Shown here piece by piece: positions 1-5,737 of a stretch of 8,770 nucleotides of DNA. This DNA comes from JAOTWJ01 sp036398175 (GTDB taxonomy: Bacteria; Gemmatimonadota; Gemmatimonadetes; Gemmatimonadales; GWC2-71-9). Below the pieces are notes generated by a model. The model saw only the letters and a list, made by a program, of their open reading frames with translations, had not been told where the DNA came from and did no database searches. Within the stretch, counting starts at the first letter, position 1. The number at the start of each line of letters is the position of its first letter. Location of the stretch: contig DASWHL010000074.1 of assembly GCA_036398175.1 (NCBI GenBank), positions 1 through 8,770 of the forward strand. The letters run 5' to 3'. A program made the position numbers and the translations under genes.

Positions 1-2
1 GG

Positions 3-209
3 CTCTCCACGACGGCGCACTGCACCATGGACACGGTGGGCGGCGCGGCCACCGTCGCCAGGATGCGGCTCGAGGTGCGCGGCGTCGTTCCGGGGATTGA
101 CCAGGCGGCGTTCCAGGCGGCCGCCGACGGGGCCAAGCAGAACTGCCCGGTGTCCCGGGCCCTGGCGGGCATTCCGACCGTGGAGCTGGTGGCGACGCTC
201 GAGCGGTGA
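3..209 (+). CDS. OsmC-family peroxiredoxin, C-terminal fragment (5' end outside window)
   Basis: The frame is open from the window edge, so the true start lies upstream and only the last 68 residues are visible. They read like the C-terminal part of OsmC/Ohr-type thiol peroxidases: a strand-rich stretch with VPGID, an alpha helix (QAAFQAAADGAKQ), then the diagnostic NCPVSRAL box containing the second redox Cys (codon 144-146), and a short final strand (VELVATLE). Family members reduce organic hydroperoxides in the cytoplasm using two Cys residues; the first Cys would lie before the window. The wording around the second Cys (AKQNCPVS) is closer to the OsmC branch than to Ohr, but a fragment cannot settle this. 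The stop overlaps the next start (GTGA, 206-209), which implies co-translation with the DUF971 gene. An ATG at 27 is internal and is not the start. Confidence 0.85.
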   Translation, partial: LSTTAHCTMDTVGGAATVARMRLEVRGVVPGIDQAAFQAAADGAKQNCPVSRALAGIPTVELVATLER

Positions 210-532
210 GCGCCGGTCCCGTCCCGCAGGCCATTCACCGCGCCGACGACGCGGTTACGATCACGTGGGCGCAGGATCACGTCGGCGTCTACCAGGCGCG
301 GGACCTTCGCCTCGCGTGTCCGTGCGCCGCGTGCGTGGAGGAAATGAGCGGTCGCCCGCTGCTCGACCCCGCCCGCGTGCCGGACGACGTCGCCCCCCTC
401 CGGATCTCCCTCGTCGGCGCCTACGCCATCCGGATTGACTGGAGCGACGGCCACAGCACGGGCATCTATACGTACGAGCACCTGGCCGCGATCTGCCCGT
501 GTGGTGGGTGTGGGGGAGTGGGGAGCGCGTAG
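206..532 (+). CDS. DUF971 / GBBH-like N-terminal domain protein
   Basis: This is a 108-residue single-domain protein of the DUF971 family (gamma-butyrobetaine-hydroxylase-like N-terminal domain). Visible family marks are an early W-x-D/H strand, the Y-x-A-R-D-L-R-L lead-in to a first Cys cluster (C38, C40, C43), a central Y-A-I-R-I-D-W-x-D-G-H strand pair, and G-I-Y-T-Y-E-H-L followed by a second Cys cluster (C97, C99, C102). The Cys/His residues suggest metal binding, probably zinc. In other bacteria this domain often occurs near Mrp/ApbC-type Fe-S carrier genes or fused to dioxygenases, but no such gene is visible here and its role is unproven. The GTG start is chosen because it makes a 4-base overlap with the OsmC stop and leaves the domain complete. 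The next gene follows after one base. Confidence 0.85.
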   Translation: MSAGPVPQAIHRADDAVTITWAQDHVGVYQARDLRLACPCAACVEEMSGRPLLDPARVPDDVAPLRISLVGAYAIRIDWSDGHSTGIYTYEHLAAICPCGGCGGVGSA

Positions 533-533
533 G

Positions 534-1466
534 GTGGACCCCGTCGCCCACACGCTCGCGGGCGCCGCGCTCGCCAAGGCCGGGCTGGAGCGCCGCACGC
601 CGCTTGCCCTGCCCACGCTGCTGATCGGCGCCAACCTGCCCGACGTGGACGTCGCCGCCTACTGGTGGGGGGACACGTTCGCGCTCACGTTCCGGCGGGG
701 CTGGACGCACGGCGTGCTGGCGCTCGCGGTCCTGCCGATCCTGCTCGCGGCGCTGATGCTCGGCTGGGACCGGTGGGTCCGGCGCGCCCGGAATCCCGCG
801 GCGCTTCCCGCGTCGCCGCGCGCGCTGCTGCTGCTCAGCGCGATTGCCGTGGCCTCGCACCCGCTGCTCGATCTCCTGAACGTCTACGGCATCCGGCTGC
901 TGATGCCGTTCAGCGACCGGTGGTTCTACGGCGACGTCCTGTTCATCGTGGACCCGTGGTTCTGGCTGGTGTTGGGCGCCGGGGCCGTGCTCGCGGGGCG
1001 CCGCCGGCATCCCGCACCGGCCCGGGGGGCGTTCGTGGTGGTCGGCGTCTACGTGGCGGGTATGGCGGCGTCCGGTCTCGTGAGTCGGCAGGTCATGGTG
1101 GGCGTCGTGCCCGGGGGCCGGACTCCGGTGGAGCGGATGATGAGCGGGCCGGTGGCGCTCACGCCGTTCCGGCGCTGGGTGGTGCTGGAGCAGGCGAACG
1201 GCTATCGCGTGGGGGAGTTCGACTGGTTGCGGACGCCGCGGCTCCGCTACGACGACATGCTCGCGTACCCGAAGGGCGACCACCATCCTGCCGTGGCGGC
1301 ACTCGGGAGCGTGCCCGATGCGCGCAACTTCCTGTCCTGGGCGCGATTCCCCGTCTTCCGCGTGCGCGAGCTGCCGGCCGGGACCGACGTGGAGATCGTT
1401 GACCTGCGGTATGCGGTGGACGCGGACGCGGCGTTTGGAGCGCTTACGGTCCGCGTTGCCCGCTGA
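534..1466 (+). CDS. YdjM-like membrane-bound metal-dependent hydrolase
   Basis: This 310-aa protein resembles the YdjM / LexA-binding membrane hydrolase family (formerly DUF457). Its metal-site motifs are in order: H6 in an AHTLAG start, the PDVD box (D37, D39), RRGWTH (H59) and SHPLLDLLN (H109, D113), with D134 and D140 following. Hydrophobic helices flank these motifs (about 61-78, 98-106, 135-152 and 170-182). The remaining ~125 residues form a soluble domain that probably faces the periplasm. The family is linked to the membrane and predicted to hydrolyse phosphoester or lipid-like substrates, but the substrate is unknown. The GTG start at 534 is chosen because the family N-terminus begins with this D-P-V-A-H-T sequence and a GGGGAG stretch lies just upstream. 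The frame stays open upstream to an ATG at 435, but that extension lies inside the DUF971 gene and looks like its shadow. Confidence 0.83.
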   Translation: MDPVAHTLAGAALAKAGLERRTPLALPTLLIGANLPDVDVAAYWWGDTFALTFRRGWTHGVLALAVLPILLAALMLGWDRWVRRARNPAALPASPRALLLLSAIAVASHPLLDLLNVYGIRLLMPFSDRWFYGDVLFIVDPWFWLVLGAGAVLAGRRRHPAPARGAFVVVGVYVAGMAASGLVSRQVMVGVVPGGRTPVERMMSGPVALTPFRRWVVLEQANGYRVGEFDWLRTPRLRYDDMLAYPKGDHHPAVAALGSVPDARNFLSWARFPVFRVRELPAGTDVEIVDLRYAVDADAAFGALTVRVAR

Positions 1467-1469
1467 CCG

Positions 1470-1940
1470 TCAGACCGCGGCGACCCGGATGCGGCTCCAG
1501 GGCTGCGGATGGCGGCGGTTGTGGTCCTCGACGGCCGTCAGCGCGGCGCGCACGCCGGTCTCCACCTGCGTGACGAATTTCTCCGGCAGCGCGACGTCGT
1601 CCGGGCCGAGCGTGACGGACGCCACGTAGTCGTTCAGGAAACAGGCGCGGTCCGTGGGGCGCCCGCTGCCGAGGGCAATGACGCGGTTGTGCGCGATGGC
1701 CAGGTCCACGCGGACCCCGGTGCGGTATCGGAAGATCCGCACGGTGAGCCGTCCCTGGCCGATGCCGTCGGGGAACGGCAGGGCAATCCCGAGCGTCTGC
1801 ACGGCGTCCTCGCGGCCGGTCTCGAGCGGTCCGCGCCCCAGCCGGACGAGGAACTCGCCGACGACGGGTACGAGGGCCTCGACCGCGGCGTCGAGCCGTC
1901 GCAACAGGTCTACCGAACTGCCCGTGACACAACCGGTCAT
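1470..1940 (-). CDS. Uncharacterised conserved-looking protein, 156 aa
   Basis: I do not recognise this family. The protein is soluble and mixed alpha/beta, with no signal peptide or membrane helix. An N-terminal helix (about residues 9-33, rich in Leu/Val/Arg) precedes alternating strands such as GRLTVRIFRYRTG and VRVDLAIAHNRVIALGSG, then a C-terminal amphipathic helix (about 118-140) with a basic, proline-containing tail. The layout loosely recalls small ligand- or protein-binding domains, but no catalytic motif stands out. The ATG at 1940 is preferred over an upstream in-frame ATG at 2039. It has a purine-rich AGGAAAGGGA 10 bases upstream and a -10-like box further upstream, and the 33-residue extension would run through both. 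The gene is monocistronic and convergent with the hydrolase gene, with 3 bp between the stops. Confidence 0.7.
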   Translation of the reverse strand: MTGCVTGSSVDLLRRLDAAVEALVPVVGEFLVRLGRGPLETGREDAVQTLGIALPFPDGIGQGRLTVRIFRYRTGVRVDLAIAHNRVIALGSGRPTDRACFLNDYVASVTLGPDDVALPEKFVTQVETGVRAALTAVEDHNRRHPQPWSRIRVAAV

Positions 1941-1968
1941 GATCGTGCGGTCCCTTTCCTGGTCCCCG

Positions 1969-1974
1969 AAGGTA
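1969..1974 (-). promoter_or_regulatory. Candidate -10 box for the 156-aa gene
   Basis: On the minus strand the sequence reads ATTACCTTCGGGG, containing TACCTT 28 bases before the ATG at 1940. Transcription starting 6-7 bases downstream would leave a leader of about 20 bases that includes the AGGAAAGGGA ribosome-binding sequence (1951-1960). No convincing -35 is visible. The box matches those before moaA, the 90-aa gene, arfB and the patatin gene. Confidence 0.5.
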
Positions 1975-2071
1975 ATGCCCCCGACGGGTGCCGGCTGTTC
2001 CTCGTATGAAGTTAACCGCGAGCGCCGTGCCACGCGCACCCGGGGACCCCGGAGGCGGAGGGCCCGGCAAG

Positions 2072-2098
2072 CTAAGGGAAACTGTAAGTCCCCTTCAG
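2072..2098. other. Small hairpin in divergent intergenic region
   Basis: The 215-bp region 1941-2155 separates divergent genes. Besides the two promoter candidates it holds an AT-richer patch (about 2072-2110) in which CTAAGGG pairs with CCCTT-C-AG (one bulged C) around a 12-base loop. Nearby, CCGGGGACCCCGG (2040-2052) is a palindrome around one central A. The hairpin lies upstream of the moaA promoter candidate, so it would not be in that transcript. It could be an operator, part of an upstream alternative leader, or chance. No match to the Moco riboswitch fold could be recognised. Confidence 0.25.
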
Positions 2099-2138
2099 AA
2101 TTAACCCTAGGCCGCTACCGCGGGTTCCGCCTTCATCG

Positions 2139-2144
2139 TACCTT
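2139..2144 (+). promoter_or_regulatory. Candidate -10 box for the moaA operon
   Basis: CGTACCTTCAGG contains TACCTT with 11 bases between it and the moaA ATG. A start 6-7 bases downstream would give a leader of only about 4-5 bases. The only Shine-Dalgarno-like bases (CAGG) lie between the box and the ATG and would be mostly lost from such a transcript. No clear -35 is seen. Confidence 0.5.
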
Positions 2145-2155
2145 CAGGCCGGCTC

Positions 2156-3193
2156 ATGACCTCTGGCCCTGTGTCCCGGGACCGGCTCGGCCGCCCGCTC
2201 GGCAGTCTGCGCATCTCGGTCACCGACCGGTGCAACCTCCGGTGTTCGTACTGCATGCCGGAGGACTCCTACATCTGGCTTCCCCGCGCCTCCATTCTGA
2301 CGTTCGAGGAGCTGGAGCGTCTGGCGGGGGTGTTCGTCCGCCTCGGGGCCACCAAGATCCGGCTCACGGGTGGCGAGCCGCTCCTGCGGCACGACCTGCC
2401 CGACCTCGTCGCCCGGGTGGCCCGGATCCCCGGAGTGGCGGATCTCGCGATGACCACCAACGCGCTGCTGCTGTCGCGCTTCGCCGGCGCCCTGCGGCGG
2501 GCGGGTCTGCGGCGGGTGACGGTGAGTCTCGACACGCTGCGGCCCGAGCGGTACCGCGACATGACCCGGGCGGACCGGATGCCGGAAGCGCTCGCGGGCA
2601 TCGAGGCCGCCCAGGCCGAGGGGTTCGCGGACCTGAAGCTGAACGCCGTAGTGGTCCGTGGCGTGAATGACGACGAGCTGTTCGATCTCCTCGAGTTCGG
2701 CCGGGCGCAGGGCATGGAAGTCCGGTTCATCGAGTACATGGACGTGGGCGGCGCCACGCGCTGGGCGGACCGCCTCGTCGTGCCGCGGGTCGAGATGCTG
2801 GAGCGCATCGCGGCCCGCTACGGCAAGGTCCTTCCTTCGGCTGACCGCGATCCGGCCGCGCCGGCCGAGCGCTTCCGGTTGCCGGACGGGACGCCGTTCG
2901 GGATCATCGCCTCCACCACGGAGCCATTCTGCCGCACGTGCGACCGCAGCCGTCTCACGGCCGACGGCATGTGGTTCCTGTGCCTGTACGCGGCCGAGGG
3001 CGTGAGCCTGCGCGATCGCCTGCGGGCCGGGGCCACCGACGAGGAACTGGCACAGCTCATCCAGCAGGGTTGGGCGGCGCGCACCGACCGTGGCGCCGAG
3101 GAGCGGGTCGCCACGACGGACCGCGGTGCGCTGTATCAGGTGGACGGCCTGCGGCGGGATCCCCACAGAGAAATGCACACGAGGGGGGGATGA
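2156..3193 (+). CDS. moaA: GTP 3',8-cyclase (molybdenum cofactor biosynthesis protein A)
   Basis: This 345-aa protein is a full-length radical-SAM MoaA. It turns GTP into 3',8-cyclo-GTP, the first step of molybdopterin synthesis, which MoaC then completes to cPMP. The N-terminal SAM [4Fe-4S] site is CNLRCSYC (C26, C30, C33), within the family string I-S-V-T-D-R-C-N-L-R-C. TGGEPLLR is the GGE motif for SAM, followed by VSLDTL and a VNDDE / RFIEYMDVGG core. The C-terminal substrate cluster is C259-x2-C262-x13-C276. The protein ends in Gly-Gly, the conserved MoaA tail that enters the active site. The ATG at 2156 gives the usual N-terminus and lies just after a -10-like box. The stop overlaps the lipoprotein start (ATGA, 3190-3193). 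No other moa or moe gene is in the window, so the remainder of the pathway must lie elsewhere. Confidence 0.97.
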   Translation: MTSGPVSRDRLGRPLGSLRISVTDRCNLRCSYCMPEDSYIWLPRASILTFEELERLAGVFVRLGATKIRLTGGEPLLRHDLPDLVARVARIPGVADLAMTTNALLLSRFAGALRRAGLRRVTVSLDTLRPERYRDMTRADRMPEALAGIEAAQAEGFADLKLNAVVVRGVNDDELFDLLEFGRAQGMEVRFIEYMDVGGATRWADRLVVPRVEMLERIAARYGKVLPSADRDPAAPAERFRLPDGTPFGIIASTTEPFCRTCDRSRLTADGMWFLCLYAAEGVSLRDRLRAGATDEELAQLIQQGWAARTDRGAEERVATTDRGALYQVDGLRRDPHREMHTRGG

Positions 3194-4308
3194 TGCGCGC
3201 ACTGGGACCACGGGGAGGGGTGGTGGCGGCGGCGATGCTGATGGCATGCTCGGCCTGCGCCAAGAAGCCGCCCGCGGATTTCGCGCCCGATCCCGGCCTG
3301 GTGGCGCGGATCGCGGACGTGCGAATCGAGGTTCCGGCCTACGCCTGCCCGGGGCAGACGATTCCCGCGGCCTACGTTGCCGTGCTCGAGGACGGCTCCG
3401 AGGTGCCGTTCGCGACCTCGTACGACGACGATCATCCGCCCGCGCTGCACGTGGTCTTCCTCTCGCGCTACGCGTCGGCGGCGACCGCCCTCGGCAACGG
3501 CAACTGGTCGGCGTCCCCGGATCCGCTGGCGTCGGCCCTGGAGGGCTTCCGGCTCCGCGCGCTCCTGCGCGCGAAGCCCGACGTGCAGGCGGAGGTGGTG
3601 GTGGCGCCGGCGTACGGCTGCCTCGACCATACGTTCGCGTTCGCGGGCGGCAACGGCCGCGAGGGCGGGTCCGGCGGGCCCGGCCCGAGCGTGGCGGTGC
3701 GGCTGGCCCTGCTGTCGTCTCCATTCGTGGACCGCTTGATCGTGGCGGAGGTCGCGGTCGAGCAGGCGCCGCCGTTCTACGTGCTCGCCGACGCCCTCGA
3801 GGTGCCCCCATCGGACTGGCTCCGCGTGGCCGCCGTGGGCGGCCGTGGCGGCCGCGGGACGGACGGCAGCGGCGCCACGCGGGGTCCGGCCGGCCGGCCG
3901 GGCTGTCCCGGTGGGCCGGGCGGCGCGGGCGGGGCGGGGGGCGACGGCGGACCCGGAGGCGTGGGCGGGGCGGGTGGTCACGTCACCGTGATCGCGCCGG
4001 AGGAGGAGCCGTTCCTGGCCGGCCTGGTGGACGTCCGGATGGACGGTGGCCCGGGCGGCCCGGGCGGCCGGCCCGGCAAGGGCGGGCTGGGTGGAGAGGG
4101 CGGAGCGGCGCAGGGCGACCTGCGACGATGCGCGGCGGGGCCGCGCGGGGTCAACGGCCCGGACGGTCGTCCGGGGCCGGAAGGGCGGGCGGGACCGTTC
4201 GGTCCGCGGCCGCAGATCATCACGGTTCCCGCGGCGCGCGTCTTTGGCGCGCGGCCGCGCGCGGAGCTACAGGCGTTACTCACCTATCATGAAGGAGCAG
4301 AGCGGTGA
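3190..4308 (+). CDS. Collagen-like, Gly-rich putative lipoprotein
   Basis: I do not recognise a named family for this 372-aa protein. The N-terminus is signal-like: a short basic start, a hydrophobic stretch V11-M18, then LMAC with C20 as the likely lipidated Cys (C23 is an alternative), followed by KKPP. So it is probably an exported lipoprotein. Residues ~30-215 look like beta-rich globular sequence, with Cys at 53 and 144 in similar A-Y-A/G-C settings (a possible disulfide) and a short Gly loop at 153-165. Residues 232-264 form eleven unbroken Gly-X-Y triplets. After a 21-residue strand-like insert, two more triplet runs follow (about 287-307 and 317-340), with C239 and C314 near them. The tail (341-372) is ordinary. 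The start is the ATG at 3190, overlapping the moaA stop; ATG 3193 is equally possible after the GAGGGGGGG sequence. The 3' end overlaps pntAA. A structural or surface-display role is inference only. Confidence 0.8.
   Translation: MMRALGPRGGVVAAAMLMACSACAKKPPADFAPDPGLVARIADVRIEVPAYACPGQTIPAAYVAVLEDGSEVPFATSYDDDHPPALHVVFLSRYASAATALGNGNWSASPDPLASALEGFRLRALLRAKPDVQAEVVVAPAYGCLDHTFAFAGGNGREGGSGGPGPSVAVRLALLSSPFVDRLIVAEVAVEQAPPFYVLADALEVPPSDWLRVAAVGGRGGRGTDGSGATRGPAGRPGCPGGPGGAGGAGGDGGPGGVGGAGGHVTVIAPEEEPFLAGLVDVRMDGGPGGPGGRPGKGGLGGEGGAAQGDLRRCAAGPRGVNGPDGRPGPEGRAGPFGPRPQIITVPAARVFGARPRAELQALLTYHEGAER
3883..4209 (+). repeat. Coding region for Gly-X-Y triplet runs
   Basis: This part of the lipoprotein gene encodes three collagen-like runs: residues 232-264, about 287-307, and 317-340 (GPR GVN GPD GRP GPE GRA GPF GPR). 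The first two runs favour Gly-Gly-X, whereas the third has Pro and charged residues at X and Y, closer to true collagen sequence. The DNA is an imperfect GGC/GGG-rich repeat, including a 9-base tandem (GGCCCGGGC twice, 4048-4065). The low complexity makes the region prone to slippage, yet the frame is intact. Confidence 0.8.
4292..4297 (+). promoter_or_regulatory. Ribosome binding site for pntAA
   Basis: AAGGAG lies 7 bases before the GTG at 4305 and within the end of the lipoprotein gene. It is the best Shine-Dalgarno match among the visible start sites. It fixes the GTG start, which produces the expected MIVGVPRE N-terminus of the transhydrogenase alpha subunit. Confidence 0.8.
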
Positions 4309-5438
4309 TCGTAGGCGTTCCGAGAGAGACCGCGGCGGGGGAAACCCGCGTCGCCCTGACACCGGACGCCGCCAAGCGGCTGGCCGGCAAGGGGGTGACG
4401 GTCCGGGTGGAGGCGGGGGCGGGGACGGCCGCCGGCTACCCGGATGCCGCGTACCAGAATGCGGGGTGCGAGGTCACCGATCGCGCCCAGGCGCTGGCCG
4501 GCGACATCGTCCTCGCCGTGCAGGCGCCCGCGCAGCCGGAGACGGTGCGCGAGGGCGCGGTGCTCATCGGCGCGTTCGCGCCGCTCACCAACCCCGGGCT
4601 CGTGCGCGCGTTTGCGCAACGGAAGCTCACCACGTTCAGTCTGGAGCTGCTGCCCCGGATCACGCGGGCGCAGTCCATGGACATCCTGTCGTCCATGAGT
4701 ACGGTCGCGGGCTACAAGGCCGTGCTGATCGCGGCCGCGGCGTCGGGCAAGTTCTTTCCGATGCTGGTGACGGCGGCGGGCACCATCGCGCCGTCCCGGG
4801 TGTTCGTCCTGGGCGCGGGCGTCGCGGGGCTCCAGGCCATCGCCACGGCCCGGCGGCTCGGCGCCATCGTCGAGGCCTTCGACGTGCGGCCGGCCGTGAA
4901 GGAGCAGGTCGAGAGCCTCGGCGCCAAGTTCGTCGCCGCCGACACGTCGGACCTCACCGCCGAGGGCGAGGGCGGCTACGCCAAGGAAATGTCCGAGGAG
5001 CAGCACCGGCGCGAGCTGGAGCTGATTCACGGACGGCTCAAGGACACGGACGTCGTCATCGCGACGGCGCTCATTCCGGGCAAGCCGGCGCCGCGCCTCA
5101 TCACGGCGGCCATGGTGCGGGACATGAAGCCGGGCAGCGTGATCGTGGACCTCGCCGCCGAGATGGGCGGGAACTGCGAGCTGACCGAGAAGGGGAAGGA
5201 CGTCGTCCACCACGGCGTCACGATCATCGGGCGCACCAACCTGCCGGCCACCACGCCGCACGACGCGAGCCAGATGTACGCGCGCAACCTGACGGCGTTC
5301 CTCGGCCTGCTCATCGGCAAGGAGGGGCAGCTCACCCTCAACTTCGAAGACGAGATTATCGCCGGCACCTGTATCACGCACGACGGCGGCATCCCGCACG
5401 CGCGGGTGACGCAGCTCGTCGAGGGAGGCGCGGCATGA
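4305..5438 (+). CDS. pntAA: NAD(P) transhydrogenase subunit alpha part 1 (NAD(H)-binding dI)
   Basis: This 377-aa protein is the soluble domain I of proton-translocating transhydrogenase, which binds NADH and passes hydride to NADP+ on domain III. It starts with the family signature GVPRE-x-x-x-GE-x-R-VALTP. The RQD loop that positions the nicotinamide is seen as P-R-I-T-R-A-Q-S-M-D (R118, Q123, D126), followed by LSSMSTVAGYKAV. The Rossmann motif G170-A-G-V-A-G and the acidic D193 of EAFDVR bind NAD(H). The C-terminal half contains V-I-V-D-L-A-A-E-x-G-G-N-C-E and GRTNLPATTPHDAS. The length matches the separate PntAA of Rhodospirillum-type systems, which lack the membrane helices fused in E. 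coli PntA. The gene overlaps the lipoprotein stop (GTGA) and the pntAB start (ATGA, 5435-5438), indicating an ordered operon. Confidence 0.97.
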   Translation: MIVGVPRETAAGETRVALTPDAAKRLAGKGVTVRVEAGAGTAAGYPDAAYQNAGCEVTDRAQALAGDIVLAVQAPAQPETVREGAVLIGAFAPLTNPGLVRAFAQRKLTTFSLELLPRITRAQSMDILSSMSTVAGYKAVLIAAAASGKFFPMLVTAAGTIAPSRVFVLGAGVAGLQAIATARRLGAIVEAFDVRPAVKEQVESLGAKFVAADTSDLTAEGEGGYAKEMSEEQHRRELELIHGRLKDTDVVIATALIPGKPAPRLITAAMVRDMKPGSVIVDLAAEMGGNCELTEKGKDVVHHGVTIIGRTNLPATTPHDASQMYARNLTAFLGLLIGKEGQLTLNFEDEIIAGTCITHDGGIPHARVTQLVEGGAA

Positions 5439-5737
5439 TTGCGGAACTGGTAGGCCTGCTCGTCGTGTTCGTGCTGGCCATGTTCGTGGGGTTCGAGGTC
5501 ATCACCAAGGTGCCGCCGACGCTGCACACCCCGCTCATGTCCGGGTCCAACGCGATTTCGGGCATCACCATCATCGGGGCGCTCATCGTCGCGGGACGGG
5601 GTGACAGCCGGATCACGTCGTGGCTCGGGCTGCTGGCCGTCATCTTCGCGATGATCAACGTCGTGGGCGGCTTCCTCGTGACGGACCGGATGCTCGAGAT
5701 GTTCAAGGGCAAGAAACCGGGGGAGAAGCGCCCATGA
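5435..5737 (+). CDS. pntAB: NAD(P) transhydrogenase subunit alpha part 2 (membrane dII segment)
   Basis: This 100-aa protein carries the alpha-side membrane helices of the transhydrogenase proton channel. Three hydrophobic helices are seen at about residues 4-20, 38-55 and 62-83. The helix 1-2 link has the family motif VPPTLHTPLMSGSNAISGI. The basic tail (KGKKPGEKR) should stay on the cytoplasmic side. It is at the short end for PntAB because it lacks the extra N-terminal stretch found in some relatives. The ATG at 5435 follows GAGGGAGG by 6 bases and overlaps the pntAA stop. Its own stop overlaps the pntB start (ATGA, 5734-5737), consistent with matched production of the subunits. Confidence 0.95.
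   Translation: MIAELVGLLVVFVLAMFVGFEVITKVPPTLHTPLMSGSNAISGITIIGALIVAGRGDSRITSWLGLLAVIFAMINVVGGFLVTDRMLEMFKGKKPGEKRP

Noticed and set aside
435..533. N-terminal extension of the YdjM-like hydrolase from ATG 435
   Set aside because: It overlaps the DUF971 gene, is Thr/Ala/Arg-rich without family similarity, and the family N-terminus begins right at GTG 534.
1509..2009. Plus-strand frame of 166 codons over the 156-aa minus-strand gene
   Set aside because: It reads through the minus-strand promoter and ribosome site and has less protein-like composition than the minus-strand frame, although this choice is less certain than the others.
2072..2155. Moco riboswitch upstream of moaA
   Set aside because: Only one short bulged hairpin is present, and it lies upstream of the likely transcription start. 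The multi-stem structure of that riboswitch is not seen.
2144..3811. 555-codon open frame on the minus strand
   Set aside because: It is antisense to moaA and the lipoprotein, very rich in Arg/Pro/His as expected for a GC-rich shadow, and the plus-strand MoaA motifs are unambiguous.
3883..4209. Gly-rich repeat DNA as a mobile or satellite repeat
   Set aside because: It is in frame inside an intact gene and encodes regular Gly-X-Y triplets. There are no terminal repeats or target duplications.
3090..4292. 400-codon plus-strand frame across the lipoprotein gene
   Set aside because: An Arg/Gly-rich shadow. The chosen frame has a signal sequence, lipobox and exact 4-base overlaps at both ends.
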